Shown here one piece after another: positions 52,189-61,153 of a DNA stretch of 64,000 nucleotides. The stretch's first letter is position 1. Each line of letters begins with the position of its first letter. The stretch spans positions 186,001-250,000 of the forward strand of contig JAFVXW010000011.1 of NCBI GenBank assembly GCA_017500935.1, written 5' to 3'. Source of the DNA: Lachnospiraceae bacterium (GTDB lineage: Bacteria > Bacillota > Clostridia > Lachnospirales > Lachnospiraceae). The notes beneath the pieces were generated by a model. It saw nothing but the letters and a program-made list of their open reading frames with translations. It had not been told where the DNA came from and did no database searches. A program made the translations under genes and the position numbers.

Positions 52189-53082
52189 ATGATCATCACA
52201 AACATCACCGGGATCGGCGACCCGCAGATTCTGCTTTATGAAGATACTTATTATTGCTATGCCACAAGCTGGCATGACGGTTTCGCAGTCTGGAGCAGCA
52301 AAGATCTGATCCATTGGAGTAAGCCAAAGCTTGCCCTGGATGCTTCTGTCCATTGGGGTAACGGATGCTTTTGGGCACCGGAGGTAGTTTTCCACAATGG
52401 CAGCTTTATCATGCACTATTCTGCCCGCTGGGGCAAACCCGACACGCTGCGGATGGGTGTGGCTGTCAGCAGCCATCCGGAAGGTCCCTTTGCCGATGTT
52501 ACCGGGCAGCCCATGTTTGATCCGGGCCATTCTGTCATTGACGGTTCCATACTGCGCTGGCAGGGCAGAAACTACTTATATTATTCCAAAGACTGCAGCA
52601 CCAATCTCGTTGATGGTCATCCAACCAGTCAGGTCTATGTTGTGGAACTGGACGAAACGCTCACCCGCCCCATTGGCGAACACAAGCTGATGACTACTCC
52701 CGAATTTGCATGGGAACGCCTGAGTGCGCCCAAACATCCGCTCTGGAACGAAGGCCCCAATGTGATCGAGTGGAACGGCAAGCTGATCATGAACTATTCT
52801 GCCAACCATTACGCTTCCAACGACTATGCGATCTGCATTGCGCAAAGCGAACATCCGGAAGGGCCCTGGATAAAGCATGACTGTGCCAATCCGGTGCTTT
52901 CCTGCCGCGAGGATCTTTTCGGTGCGGGACACAATGCTTTCTTCTATGATAAGGAAGGCGTTTTAAGAACCGCCTTCCATGTGCAGACTGATCCGGCACA
53001 TCCAAGCGGTGACAGACGGGTGTGTATCGGAACGGTTGTATTTAAGGAAGCGGACGGAGTTGTGTATCAGGAAATCATATAA
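52189..53082 (+). CDS. GH43-type arabinosidase/xylosidase
   Basis: 297 residues from ATG 52189, which follows AAAGGAG; an upstream in-frame ATG at 52129 is less likely. The five-blade propeller motifs are visible: GIGDPQILLYEDTYYCYAT (catalytic base Asp), CFWAPEVVFHNGSFIMHYSA, and SVIDGSILRWQGRNYLYYSKD, which includes the pKa-modulating Asp. WNEGPNVIEWNGKLIMNYSA holds the probable acid Glu. No signal peptide, so intracellular. Monocistronic, ended by the terminator at 53101. Confidence 0.85.
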   Translation: MIITNITGIGDPQILLYEDTYYCYATSWHDGFAVWSSKDLIHWSKPKLALDASVHWGNGCFWAPEVVFHNGSFIMHYSARWGKPDTLRMGVAVSSHPEGPFADVTGQPMFDPGHSVIDGSILRWQGRNYLYYSKDCSTNLVDGHPTSQVYVVELDETLTRPIGEHKLMTTPEFAWERLSAPKHPLWNEGPNVIEWNGKLIMNYSANHYASNDYAICIAQSEHPEGPWIKHDCANPVLSCREDLFGAGHNAFFYDKEGVLRTAFHVQTDPAHPSGDRRVCIGTVVFKEADGVVYQEII

Positions 53083-53100
53083 CGTACAAATTTCAAAAAG

Positions 53101-53130
53101 AACTGTCGGCACTTCATCGTACCGACAGTT
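53101..53130 (+). terminator. Terminator after GH43
   Basis: AACTGTCGG and CCGACAGTT, 12-base loop, then TTTTTC. AAAAAG precedes it. Confidence 0.8.
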
Positions 53131-53152
53131 TTTTTCTGATTCCGCTTATTAT

Positions 53153-53850
53153 TTATTTCTCCAACGGTTCAGCGCAGACACAGCCTATTGCCATGTTCTT
53201 CTGAACAGGGCATGCCCATCTGACTGCATTTTTGAGAATCTTCTGAATATTTTCGTTATAATAAATAGGATAGGTTTCATGTCCGGGCTGGAAATAAAAG
53301 ACTTTTCCGTTTCCTTTCACCCAGGTACAGCCGCTTCTGAAGACTTCGCCGCTCTTAAACCAGCCGATAAAAACAGTTTCCATCGGTTCGGGAATGAAGA
53401 AGGGTTCCCCGTACATTTCTTCTTTTTCCAGCACTTCTTCGGTCAGATCAGAATTTTGATCATGTTCAGACCCTGAACCGGTACGGGATTTCCCATAAGC
53501 CAGATTGTCAGATCGATCATATGCACGCCCAGGTCGATCAGAGGGCCGCCGCCGGACTGTGCCTTGGTGGTAAACCAGCCGCCTTTTCCCGGAATACCGC
53601 GTCTTCTCTGCCATCCGCATCTGCAGCAGTAAATTTCTCCCATTCTGCCGTCATTGATAAATTCTTTCAGATATTTTGCAGTCACACGGTGACGGTTATT
53701 TCTGATGACCATCAGATGTTTGCCGGAAGCTTCTGCTGCTGCTTTCATTTTCTCTGCTTCCTCAACAGACACGGCATCGGGTTTTTCACATAACACATGC
53801 AGTCCCTTATTCAGCGCATCCACCGCGATCACGGAATGCAGATAGTTGGG
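53153..53850 (-). pseudogene. Fused remnants of a Gfo/Idh/MocA oxidoreductase and a ThuA-like protein
   Basis: The right part (about 53443-53850) reads APNYLHSVIAVDALNKGLHVLCEKP ... GGGPLIDLGVHMIDLTIWLMG, the middle of a Gfo/Idh/MocA oxidoreductase without its NAD-binding start. After a frame change near 53470 it becomes the C-terminal part of a ThuA-like protein (GEPFFIPEPMETVFIGWF ... VFYFQPGHETYPIYYNENIQKIL). Both families are typical of sugar loci. Two intact neighbours were probably joined by deletions. The right end stops at GGCGCC, where an AraC remnant begins on the other strand. Confidence 0.8.
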
Positions 53851-54158
53851 CGCCGTTTATCTCAGAAAACTACAATACCATCACGGAAAAGGATGCAGCG
53901 GATCACTGTAACTTAAGCTATCATCATTTTTCTTTTGCTATTAAACAGCTGATGGGCAAAAATTTCAGCGAGTATCTGACTTCCATCAAAATCAAGGAAG
54001 CAGAAAAAATGCTGCTGACAACAGATCATTCCATCACCGATATTGCCTATGAAACCGGTTTTTCCAATGTCAGTCACTTTATTTCCCGGTTTCGGCAGTA
54101 TAAGGGGATCACGCCGGCAAAATTTCGGAAGCATGTGATCATTGATAACATGCGCTGA
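53851..54158 (+). pseudogene. C-terminal remnant of an AraC-type regulator
   Basis: From about 53851 the frame reads ENYNTITEKDAADHCNLSYHHFSFAIKQ and then MGKNFSEYLTSIKIKEAEKMLL ... SITDIAYETGFSNVSHFISRFRQYKG, both helix-turn-helix motifs of an AraC DNA-binding domain. The ATG at 53952 is internal. The N-terminal ligand-binding part is missing: it was lost at the GGCGCC junction shared with the oxidoreductase remnant. It probably once controlled the neighbouring URO-D-like gene. Confidence 0.75.
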
Positions 54159-54315
54159 AAGCTGGCCGCATCTCCTCTATCAACCGTATCATTTCCAAAA
54201 AAAGTCCAAACAGGCATGAAAGAAATACATTCATCCAGTCTCCAGAGAATGCTATACTGATACCATCCAATCGCATTGTTTATATTCAACTTATTCCATA
54301 AAAAGGAGATGCCTT

Positions 54316-55350
54316 ATGTGGTTTTGCGAAATAATCAAAAATCTGAAAATTGACGACGCCATGATCAATTTTCTGCCCTCCTGGTGGTACAGAAATTACG
54401 GCATCGCCTATGGGCCGGATATGTATTTTAACCCGGATTACCGTGTAGAAGCATATCAGAAGATGAAAGCGCATTTTTATGAACGTTTTGGAAAAGCCAT
54501 GGGGATGGAACAGACTGCGCCCGGTCCCCTCGTCATCGCGCCGGATTTTGACAATACCTATTTTCAGTCCATGATGGGCTTTGAAGTAAGATTTCCTGCG
54601 GATCAGTATCCGGTAGCCGAGGGCTGTCTGACACAGGATCAACGCCTCTCCCTGCAGGTGCCGGATGATTTATGGCAGGTATATCCTTTTACCGAAGTTG
54701 CTTCCCAGACAGCATACCTGAATGAAAAGTTTAAACAGAATCGCCCCCTGTTATTCAGCACCAGAGGTGTCCTCAACGAAGCTGTACAGATCTGTTCCAC
54801 TGAGTTTTACTGTGATCTGCTGGATGAGGACATGGACGAAGAAACCGACCGGGTAATGCGTTTTATCTGCGATGTCTTAAAACAGCAGCTTTTACATAAT
54901 CACACACAGGACCCTTCCTTTATGCACACAATGATGAACTGCACCTGCGGCATTGCCGGTGCACCGGTCTATAAACAGCGTGTATTTTCTTACGATTGGG
55001 AGATTTATCGCTTCTGTCTGGAGCATGGCATTCCTGTGGCACTCCATCACTGCGGCAAATTTGACGATTTTCTGGATATTTACGGTCAGATGACACAGCT
55101 GCGCAGCATCGATATCGGACACGAAAGCGCGATCCGACCTGCGCTGGAGCGTTTTCCCAACGCACATATCCGCTATATCATCAGTACCAACCTGCTCAAT
55201 TTTGGTTCTGTGGAACAGATCCGGCAAAAAGCTGCAGATATCCTGCTCCAATGTAAAGGACATGAACACCGCTTTTCCGTTCAGGTACCGGATATTGAAT
55301 ACGGTATGCCGGACGAGAATCTGTTTGCGCTGATCGAGGCACTGAAATAA
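54316..55350 (+). CDS. URO-D-fold family protein
   Basis: 344 residues. INFLPSWWYRNYGIAYGPDMYFNPDYRVEAYQKM and GIPVALHHCGKFDDFLDIYGQMTQLRSIDIGHES match the URO-D/MtaA-like fold; HHCGKFDDF is the usual metal-binding region (H-x-C type) in the methyltransferase branch. AAAAGGAG precedes the ATG. It is more distant from the protein at 30552-31793. No corrinoid protein gene is near. Role unknown. The GH51 remnant follows directly. Confidence 0.7.
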   Translation: MWFCEIIKNLKIDDAMINFLPSWWYRNYGIAYGPDMYFNPDYRVEAYQKMKAHFYERFGKAMGMEQTAPGPLVIAPDFDNTYFQSMMGFEVRFPADQYPVAEGCLTQDQRLSLQVPDDLWQVYPFTEVASQTAYLNEKFKQNRPLLFSTRGVLNEAVQICSTEFYCDLLDEDMDEETDRVMRFICDVLKQQLLHNHTQDPSFMHTMMNCTCGIAGAPVYKQRVFSYDWEIYRFCLEHGIPVALHHCGKFDDFLDIYGQMTQLRSIDIGHESAIRPALERFPNAHIRYIISTNLLNFGSVEQIRQKAADILLQCKGHEHRFSVQVPDIEYGMPDENLFALIEALK

Positions 55351-56186
55351 TTGAGCAAAGGAAAAGATCTCTATAAAAATATCAAACTTACAAAAGCGCG
55401 GAAACCGGCCTTAAAGACATTGTTGGGAGCCTGTCTGGAGGACGTAAACCACGAACTTTACGGCGGCATCTATTCCCAGATGATATTTGGTGAAGCCTTT
55501 GAAGAACCGGAAGCAGACGCAGCCGGTGTATCCGGTATGTGGCTGCCCTTTGGAGACGGCACACATAAGCTTGTAAACGGCGGCTTTTTAGGCAGCCACA
55601 GTCAGGTTTTAACAGATGCCGGCGTGTATAACCGCGGTCTACCTATTACAAAGACCTCACCACACTGGCTCCTCATCAGCGGATGTTAAAATACGGACTT
55701 TCACAGGGTCTGACAGGAAAAGTGTGGCTTGATTTTCACTGGTCCTCCGACCACGATGATGCACCTGTACCCAGCCCTGAGATCACCTGGTCTATGATGA
55801 AACATCTGGATCATATCGCCCCCGGACACAATGGCAAGCTTTGTGTATTTGAACTGAATGCAGACCGCCACACCTGGGAATGCGGCATGTGCAATGCCTA
55901 TTCCATTCTCGAAGGCATCAATCACAGCGAAATTCTTCCTTTTATGTGCAGCGCCAACTGCCTGCAGGTCGATAAGCACAATGACGACGGATGGGATCAG
56001 GGTCTTGTATTCTTAAATAACAGAAACGTCTGGTATCAGGCTCCTGCCTGTGTAAACCTTCTGATCAGCAAAATGATGCTGGACAAATGTTTTGATACGG
56101 ACGAAACACAGATCGATCTAAAATTCAATTATGCGGCAGCGGAGACGGAAATCTCTGCATTACAATTCCCGGAAATACAATCATGA
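55351..56186 (+). pseudogene. GH51-like alpha-L-arabinofuranosidase, internally deleted
   Basis: The first part (55351-about 55640, TTG start) reads LGACLEDVNHELYGGIYSQMIFGEAFEEP, the usual GH51 N-terminal segment. It then runs, after a frame change near 55640-55655, into YYKDLTTLAPHQRMLKYGLSQG and KVWLDFHWSSDHDDAPVPSPEITWSMMKHL ... LCVFELNADRHTWECGMCNAYSILEGINHSEILPFMCSANCLQVD (ending 56186). Real relatives are about 500-650 residues or longer; a large central part including much of the barrel is absent. Not functional. Confidence 0.75.
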
Positions 56187-56208
56187 TCTTTATGGTCGAA
56201 TATTAAAG

Positions 56209-56250
56209 AAGAGCACCTGATACTAATTCCCCGGTATCAGGTGCTCTTTG
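56209..56250. terminator. Terminator between the sugar locus and the telA-like operon
   Basis: AGAGCACCTGATAC with GTATCAGGTGCTCT, a perfect 14-bp stem with a loop of about 10 bases. It separates convergent genes and suits both strands. Confidence 0.8.
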
Positions 56251-56265
56251 GCTTTGTATTCTTTT

Positions 56266-57441
56266 TTATTTTGTGCTCATCTCAAGCAGCTTCTGACGCA
56301 TTTCATCCTCGATCTGACGAAGCTGCATTTCCGCATCGGCACGTCTGGTACGTCCTTCCTGCTGAATGGTCATCACTTCATCCAGAGTGGCGATCAGGGT
56401 CTGATTGGTCTGCTTTAAGGTTTCGATATCCACGATACCGCGTTCGGATTCGCGTGCTGTTTCAATGGTGGCAAGTTTTAAGGCTTCTGCATTCTTTTTC
56501 AGCAGTTCGTTGGTCATGTCTGTCACTTCACGCTGTGCCTGTGCTGCCTGCGCGGAATGATCCACACCGATGGCAAGAACCATCTGGCTTTTCCACAGCG
56601 GAATGGTATTTACCAGTGTGGACTGGATCTTTTCGGACATAACTGTATCATTATTCTGGATCAGGCGGATCTGGGGTGCCATCTGCATGGCAACGGTTCT
56701 GGTCAGATCCAGATCATGAAGTTTTTTCTCAAAACGGTTGCAGAGTTCTGCCATGTCGCGCGCTTTCTGAGTATCCTCAGCCAGTCCGGTCATGTTGGCG
56801 CGTTCCAAAAGCATGGGCAGTTCCTGCTGGCGCACCTGATTGAGTTTCTGGCGGCCGGCCAGAATGTACATGGAAAGCTCTTTATAATAAGTCAGATTCA
56901 TCTCATACATCTGATCCAGCATCGCCGCATCTTTTAAGAGCTGATGCTGATGACCTTCCAGCACTTCGCAGATTGCGTTGACATTATTTTCAGCTTTGGC
57001 ATATTTGGCCTTCATGGAAGCCAGCTTATTGCCGCCTTTTTTAAAAAGTCCTAAAAATCCTCTTTCTTCCTCATCCTCGTCGATACTTCTTAATTCTGTC
57101 ACAACAGAAGAAAGTGCGGTACCGATCTCGCCCAGGTCTCTGGTACGTACATTATTGAGTGCTGTCTGGGAAAAATCAGCGATTTTTTTCTGGGAACCAG
57201 CTCCGTACTGCAGCACCATCTGGGAATTGGTGATGTCGATCTGTGCAGAAAACGCATCTACCTGACGCAGTTCTTCCGGGGTAAGGATCGCACGGATCTG
57301 TTCTTCCTGTGTCATGACAGGCTGTTCCTGTACCACTTCCACGATCTGATTCTGCACCGGTGCCGCAGGTGCTTCCTGTGCAAAGGGGTCCAGTGTAAGA
57401 GTGGGGCCGTTTTTTATCATCTGTTCCATGTTCTGATTCAT
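56266..57441 (-). CDS. TelA/KlaA family protein (toxic anion resistance)
   Basis: 391 residues. The N-terminus is low-complexity (Gln/Pro/Val). The rest is helical and matches the TelA family (RGFLGLFKKGGNKL ... MYEMNLTYYKELSMYILAGRQKL ... TIPLWKSQMVLAIGVDHSAQAAQAQREVTDMTNELLKKNAE). The family is linked to tellurite resistance in some hosts but is widespread in Firmicutes with unknown housekeeping function. It follows the XpaC-like gene after ten bases; the two are usually neighbours. Cytoplasmic. Confidence 0.9.
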   Translation of the reverse strand: MNQNMEQMIKNGPTLTLDPFAQEAPAAPVQNQIVEVVQEQPVMTQEEQIRAILTPEELRQVDAFSAQIDITNSQMVLQYGAGSQKKIADFSQTALNNVRTRDLGEIGTALSSVVTELRSIDEDEEERGFLGLFKKGGNKLASMKAKYAKAENNVNAICEVLEGHQHQLLKDAAMLDQMYEMNLTYYKELSMYILAGRQKLNQVRQQELPMLLERANMTGLAEDTQKARDMAELCNRFEKKLHDLDLTRTVAMQMAPQIRLIQNNDTVMSEKIQSTLVNTIPLWKSQMVLAIGVDHSAQAAQAQREVTDMTNELLKKNAEALKLATIETARESERGIVDIETLKQTNQTLIATLDEVMTIQQEGRTRRADAEMQLRQIEDEMRQKLLEMSTK

Positions 57442-57450
57442 CGTTTCTCC

Positions 57451-58830
57451 TTATCCTTTCATTTCAAAATCATTTGCCGCATAGCCGTCCTGCGCAAGTA
57501 AAGTTTTCAGCACTTTTGCATCGGCTGTGGTTTCCATAGCAGCATCCAGATACAGATCATCCAGAAGCTTTATAAAAGCCTGATTTATCGTATCCATTGT
57601 CTCTTCAATTTCTGCTTTGGCTTTCTGTATATTGTCTCCCTGTACGCCTGCTTTGTCAAACTCCGCATAGGACTCCACCAGTTTAACGGTTGTGGGCAGG
57701 TAGTATTCCATAAATTTGCGCAGCTGGGGCGCCTTTTGCGGCTGCTGCCGGACAACATTGAAAATTCTGGTCAGCAGATAATCCAGCTCATAAAGCTTGT
57801 TGGAGATCACCTCGCCGGGAATATCAATATTTAACTGACGCAGTCTGCCCATATAAGCCTGTCCGTCACGCACGATCTGTGCTTCGCTTCCATTTTCGGC
57901 CGCAGCAGCATCCGCTGTTGCATCGGTATGCATCGCTTCTGCAGCATCCGCCGACTGATCTGTGTTTTCCTTTCCGCTGTTCTTCCCACCGCCGTTTTCT
58001 TCCAGAAGCTTTCTGTTCTCATATTGTTTCTGTGTCAGCTTATACTGCTGCCAGGTCTCATCGTCCAGAATCAGGCAGCTTTCCTGACTGTCCATATGCC
58101 CCTGCGGAAAAATCCCAAGCTTCAGCATCTTGCGCACATCCGCACGTACTTTCCGGATACTCCTGCCGGTATTGCGGGCAATATCTTCCAGTTCCAAAAA
58201 CTTTTGTCTGCTGCCGAGCTGTGCATAGCGTTTTGCACGGTTTAAACGTCCAAGGATCTTACATCCCTTTCCGATAAAGCTGCCGCTTAACGCACATAAA
58301 AGGCCTGCTCCGACAATCTGTGTTGTGATCATAACGGTTGGTTTGATCAGCCATATCAAAAGATATGCCAATAACAGCATTCCAAATACACCCGTTCCAA
58401 TCCCGCCAAACACCGTCCAGAGAATACCTCCCACCTTGCCGGAGGTATTGACCTGCACACCGGTATTTTCCTTTGTCTTTAACGCGGTCTGTTCAGAAGT
58501 CTGCTTCGGCTGCCCGGAAGTATGCTTTTGCGCTTCGCCGGAAACCGGCGTTTTTGTCTTCTGGGAAGAATACATGGTTCTGCTGTTTCCGTGCTGTTTA
58601 TATGTATAGCGATAGCGTTCGGAATAAGACTGACCGGTCTCTGCTTTGTTTCCCGGACTGTTTACTGTCTGGGAAAAACTGTCCACCTGTCTGCGCACTT
58701 CATCCACTGCGCTGTTAACAGAATCCGTCACCACACGGTGCAGCTGTGCAAAATCCTTAGATTCTATTGCATCCTTTAATGCGCCTGAAATCCGCTCCCC
58801 AATATCAGAGTAATCCTGCCTGTCATTCAT
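57451..58830 (-). CDS. XpaC-like 5-bromo-4-chloroindolyl phosphate hydrolysis family protein
   Basis: 459 residues. Two membrane helices (about 133-153 and 165-190; ILWTVFGGIGTGVFGMLLLAYLLIWLI). Before them is a Thr/Gln/Lys-rich linker, after them RKVRADVRKMLKLGIFPQGHMDSQESCLILDDETW and then a helical domain (LNIDIPGEVISNKLYELDYLLTRIFNVV ... YYLPTTVKLVESYAEFDKAG). These match XpaC, the usual TelA partner. N-terminal helix-rich region with DAIESKDFAQLHRVVTDSVNSAV. Function unknown. The start overlaps DUF1934 by eight bases. Confidence 0.85.
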   Translation of the reverse strand: MNDRQDYSDIGERISGALKDAIESKDFAQLHRVVTDSVNSAVDEVRRQVDSFSQTVNSPGNKAETGQSYSERYRYTYKQHGNSRTMYSSQKTKTPVSGEAQKHTSGQPKQTSEQTALKTKENTGVQVNTSGKVGGILWTVFGGIGTGVFGMLLLAYLLIWLIKPTVMITTQIVGAGLLCALSGSFIGKGCKILGRLNRAKRYAQLGSRQKFLELEDIARNTGRSIRKVRADVRKMLKLGIFPQGHMDSQESCLILDDETWQQYKLTQKQYENRKLLEENGGGKNSGKENTDQSADAAEAMHTDATADAAAAENGSEAQIVRDGQAYMGRLRQLNIDIPGEVISNKLYELDYLLTRIFNVVRQQPQKAPQLRKFMEYYLPTTVKLVESYAEFDKAGVQGDNIQKAKAEIEETMDTINQAFIKLLDDLYLDAAMETTADAKVLKTLLAQDGYAANDFEMKG

Positions 58831-59272
58831 GTACTTCCTCCGGTCTTTGGCCTACCGATTTTGCACAAACAGCAATCCGGCAGTCTGCCACAAACTGATA
58901 ATCTGCTTCCAGTGTATACTCAATGTTTAACAAAAGCTCGTCTCCGGTTTCTGAAACCTGTACGCTGTGGGTATCCACACCGAGCATGATCACACCAAAA
59001 GGCGTTCTGTAACTGGTCAGATTCTTTTTTCCTTCCTCAAAATCCAGCTGCACATTGATCAGCCCGCGCTTTGTAAGGGTCATTTCGTTATCATTAAAGC
59101 GCATGATATTTTTGGCAGGTTCCTGAAATCCTTCCATATACTCATCAAACAAAAGGAAACGGCTGCCGTTTTTCTCATAATACTGCCCGCGCTGCACGGT
59201 TTCAATTTCGTCATCCGAATCATCATCCATAAACTGCAGGCCGCGGATGGAGATCATCACATCTTTCGTCAT
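58823..59272 (-). CDS. DUF1934 (YwiB-like) beta-barrel protein
   Basis: 149 residues, lipocalin-like, DUF1934. KDVMISIRGLQFMD starts the barrel; GVIMLGVDTHSVQVSETGDELLLNIEYTLE ends it. In many Firmicutes it sits near murI and argS; the function is unknown. Upstream, murI ends four bases away. Starts with ATG. Confidence 0.85.
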   Translation of the reverse strand: MTKDVMISIRGLQFMDDDSDDEIETVQRGQYYEKNGSRFLLFDEYMEGFQEPAKNIMRFNDNEMTLTKRGLINVQLDFEEGKKNLTSYRTPFGVIMLGVDTHSVQVSETGDELLLNIEYTLEADYQFVADCRIAVCAKSVGQRPEEVHE

Positions 59273-59276
59273 ACTG

Positions 59277-60116
59277 TTAAAATTCCTCTATATTAATGAT
59301 CTTGGTCGATAAAATGCCATACTTGATGATGGAATTGGCAAACTGCATGAATCTGTCCGCGCCGTCACTGACAAAAAACTGATACTTGTTAGTGCCAAGC
59401 TGGGGCGGAATCGGATTAAACAGCCCCTTTTCCATCAAAAGTTCCTTTAATTCCCGCGCTGTCTCATAGGCGGGGTTTACCAGTGTCACATGTTCTCCCA
59501 TGATCCTGCCCACCGTGGAACGGATCAGCGGGTAATGGGTGCAGCCCAGGATCAGGGTATCAATGCCGATATCGATCAGCTCGCTCAGATAACGCATGGC
59601 GATCTCATCCGTCACCGGGTCCTGCCAGAGCCCTTCTTCCACCAGCGGCACAAACAAAGGACAGGCTTTGCTTGTTACCTCCGCATTGGGCTTGATCTGT
59701 TTGATATATGTACTGTATATATTACTTCCCACCGTACCGGCGGTTCCGATCACGCCGACACGTCCGTTGCGGGTTGCCTCCGCAGCCACTTTGGCTCCGG
59801 GACGCACCACACCGATGATGGGAATATCAATTTCTTTTTCAATTTCATCCAAAGCAAACGCACTGGCAGTGTTGCAGGCCACCACGATGGCCTTTACCTG
59901 CTTTGTCTGCAAAAAACGCACAATCTGCCTGGAATAACGGGTGACAGTCTCTTTGGACTTGTTTCCGTAAGGCACACGTGCGGTATCGCCGAAATATACG
60001 ATTTTTTCATTGGGTATCTGGCGCATGATCTCACGGACCACTGTCAGACCACCGACACCGGAATCAAAAACACCGATTGGTGCCTCGCGCAACGCGTTAA
60101 TTTCCTCTGTCTTCAT
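59277..60116 (-). CDS. murI: Glutamate racemase
   Basis: 279 residues from ATG 60116 (GGAG ahead). FDSGVGG (first substrate loop), AIVVACNTASA (catalytic Cys) and LILGCTHYPL (second catalytic Cys) are all present. It makes D-glutamate for peptidoglycan. Length is normal. The start overlaps the small upstream gene by 20 bases. A 60155 start is less likely. Confidence 0.95.
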   Translation of the reverse strand: MKTEEINALREAPIGVFDSGVGGLTVVREIMRQIPNEKIVYFGDTARVPYGNKSKETVTRYSRQIVRFLQTKQVKAIVVACNTASAFALDEIEKEIDIPIIGVVRPGAKVAAEATRNGRVGVIGTAGTVGSNIYSTYIKQIKPNAEVTSKACPLFVPLVEEGLWQDPVTDEIAMRYLSELIDIGIDTLILGCTHYPLIRSTVGRIMGEHVTLVNPAYETARELKELLMEKGLFNPIPPQLGTNKYQFFVSDGADRFMQFANSIIKYGILSTKIINIEEF

Positions 60117-60357
60117 AGGTTTTCTTTTCTCCAAACCATTCATCCAGTTTTTCAATCAGGGCAAAACGGATTTTTACCTCTCCTGCCCCTGCCGCGCTGA
60201 TGCGGGCATAATCAGCAGCCGGATCTTTTTTTAAACTTCTGTCGTAAGCATCCGTCACTGTGTAAATGTCTTCTGTCAGCGCATACTGGGGATATAAGTT
60301 CCCCCAGAACAATAATAATACCACAAAACAGACATATGTGCGAAAATTATTTTTCAT
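60097..60357 (-). CDS. Small membrane-anchored or exported protein of unknown function
   Basis: 86 residues from ATG 60357, which follows GGAGGGAA. The N-terminal hydrophobic segment (MKNNFRTYVCFVVLLLFWGNLYPQYA) is a signal peptide or anchor; the remaining 60 residues are soluble (EDIYTVTDAYDRSLKKDPAADYARISAAGAGEVKIRFALIEKLDEWFG). I do not recognise a family. Likely in one operon with murI. A longer start at 60438 is possible but has no site. Confidence 0.65.
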   Translation of the reverse strand: MKNNFRTYVCFVVLLLFWGNLYPQYALTEDIYTVTDAYDRSLKKDPAADYARISAAGAGEVKIRFALIEKLDEWFGEKKTYEDRGN

Positions 60358-60472
60358 CAATGCTTCCCTCCACAGCTTTCCTGATAAGTACAGGGCGGGA
60401 AAGGGGTTCTTTCCTGCCCTGTCTGAAAGCATTGACATTTTTTCACGGTTTATTCATACAAGCTGCCGTGTA

Positions 60473-61153
60473 TTACTTTCTTCTGCGTGCTGCAATGGAA
60501 CGCATAATGGATTTTTCCTGATTGTCGATATGGGAAATGATCGCTTCCGCTCCCACTTTGCTGTCACGTCTGCTGATCGCGTCAAAAATAATATTGTGCT
60601 CCTCGATCAGACGGTCATAATGCTCGTCATCCTTGACATATTCCAGTCTGTAACGGTACATCTGCTGGGAAAGATTGGAAAGCATCTGCATCAGTCTGTC
60701 ATTGCGGGATGCGATCAGGATAATATCATGGAACGCAACGTCCGCCTGCGCGATCTTGTTGGCATCCTTGGTCTTGATCGCCTTTGCAAAAAGATCGCGG
60801 GCATCCATCAGATCTGCCAGTTCATCCTGTGTGATGCGCTCACATGCCAGTTCCACGGTAAGTGCATCCAGCGCACGGCGCACTTCCAGTACATCTTTTA
60901 AATGTTTTTCGGTAATCTGCGCCACTTCTGCGCCGCGGCGGGGAATCATGGTCACAAGACCTTCCAGCTCCAGCTTACGGATTGCTTCACGGATGGGAGT
61001 ACGGGAAACACCCAGTTTATCTGCCAGATGGATTTCCATCAAACGCTCGCCGGGTTTTAATTCACCAGTTAAAATGCTCTGTCTGAGTGTGTTAAATACA
61101 ACATCACGAAGCGGTAAATAATCGTTATCACCGTCTTTTGCAAATTCGTTCAT
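60473..61153 (-). CDS. GntR-family (FadR subfamily) regulator
   Basis: 226 residues. N-terminal wHTH (about 15-80; LRQSILTGELKPGERLMEIHLADKLGVSRTPIREAIRKLELEGLV) and C-terminal FCD domain with the usual His/Asp metal ligands (FHDIILIASRNDRLMQML ... EEHNIIFDAI). Usually binds organic acids. The start overlaps the ispE stop (ATGA). Possible autoregulation through the palindromes upstream of ispE. Confidence 0.9.
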   Translation of the reverse strand: MNEFAKDGDNDYLPLRDVVFNTLRQSILTGELKPGERLMEIHLADKLGVSRTPIREAIRKLELEGLVTMIPRRGAEVAQITEKHLKDVLEVRRALDALTVELACERITQDELADLMDARDLFAKAIKTKDANKIAQADVAFHDIILIASRNDRLMQMLSNLSQQMYRYRLEYVKDDEHYDRLIEEHNIIFDAISRRDSKVGAEAIISHIDNQEKSIMRSIAARRRK

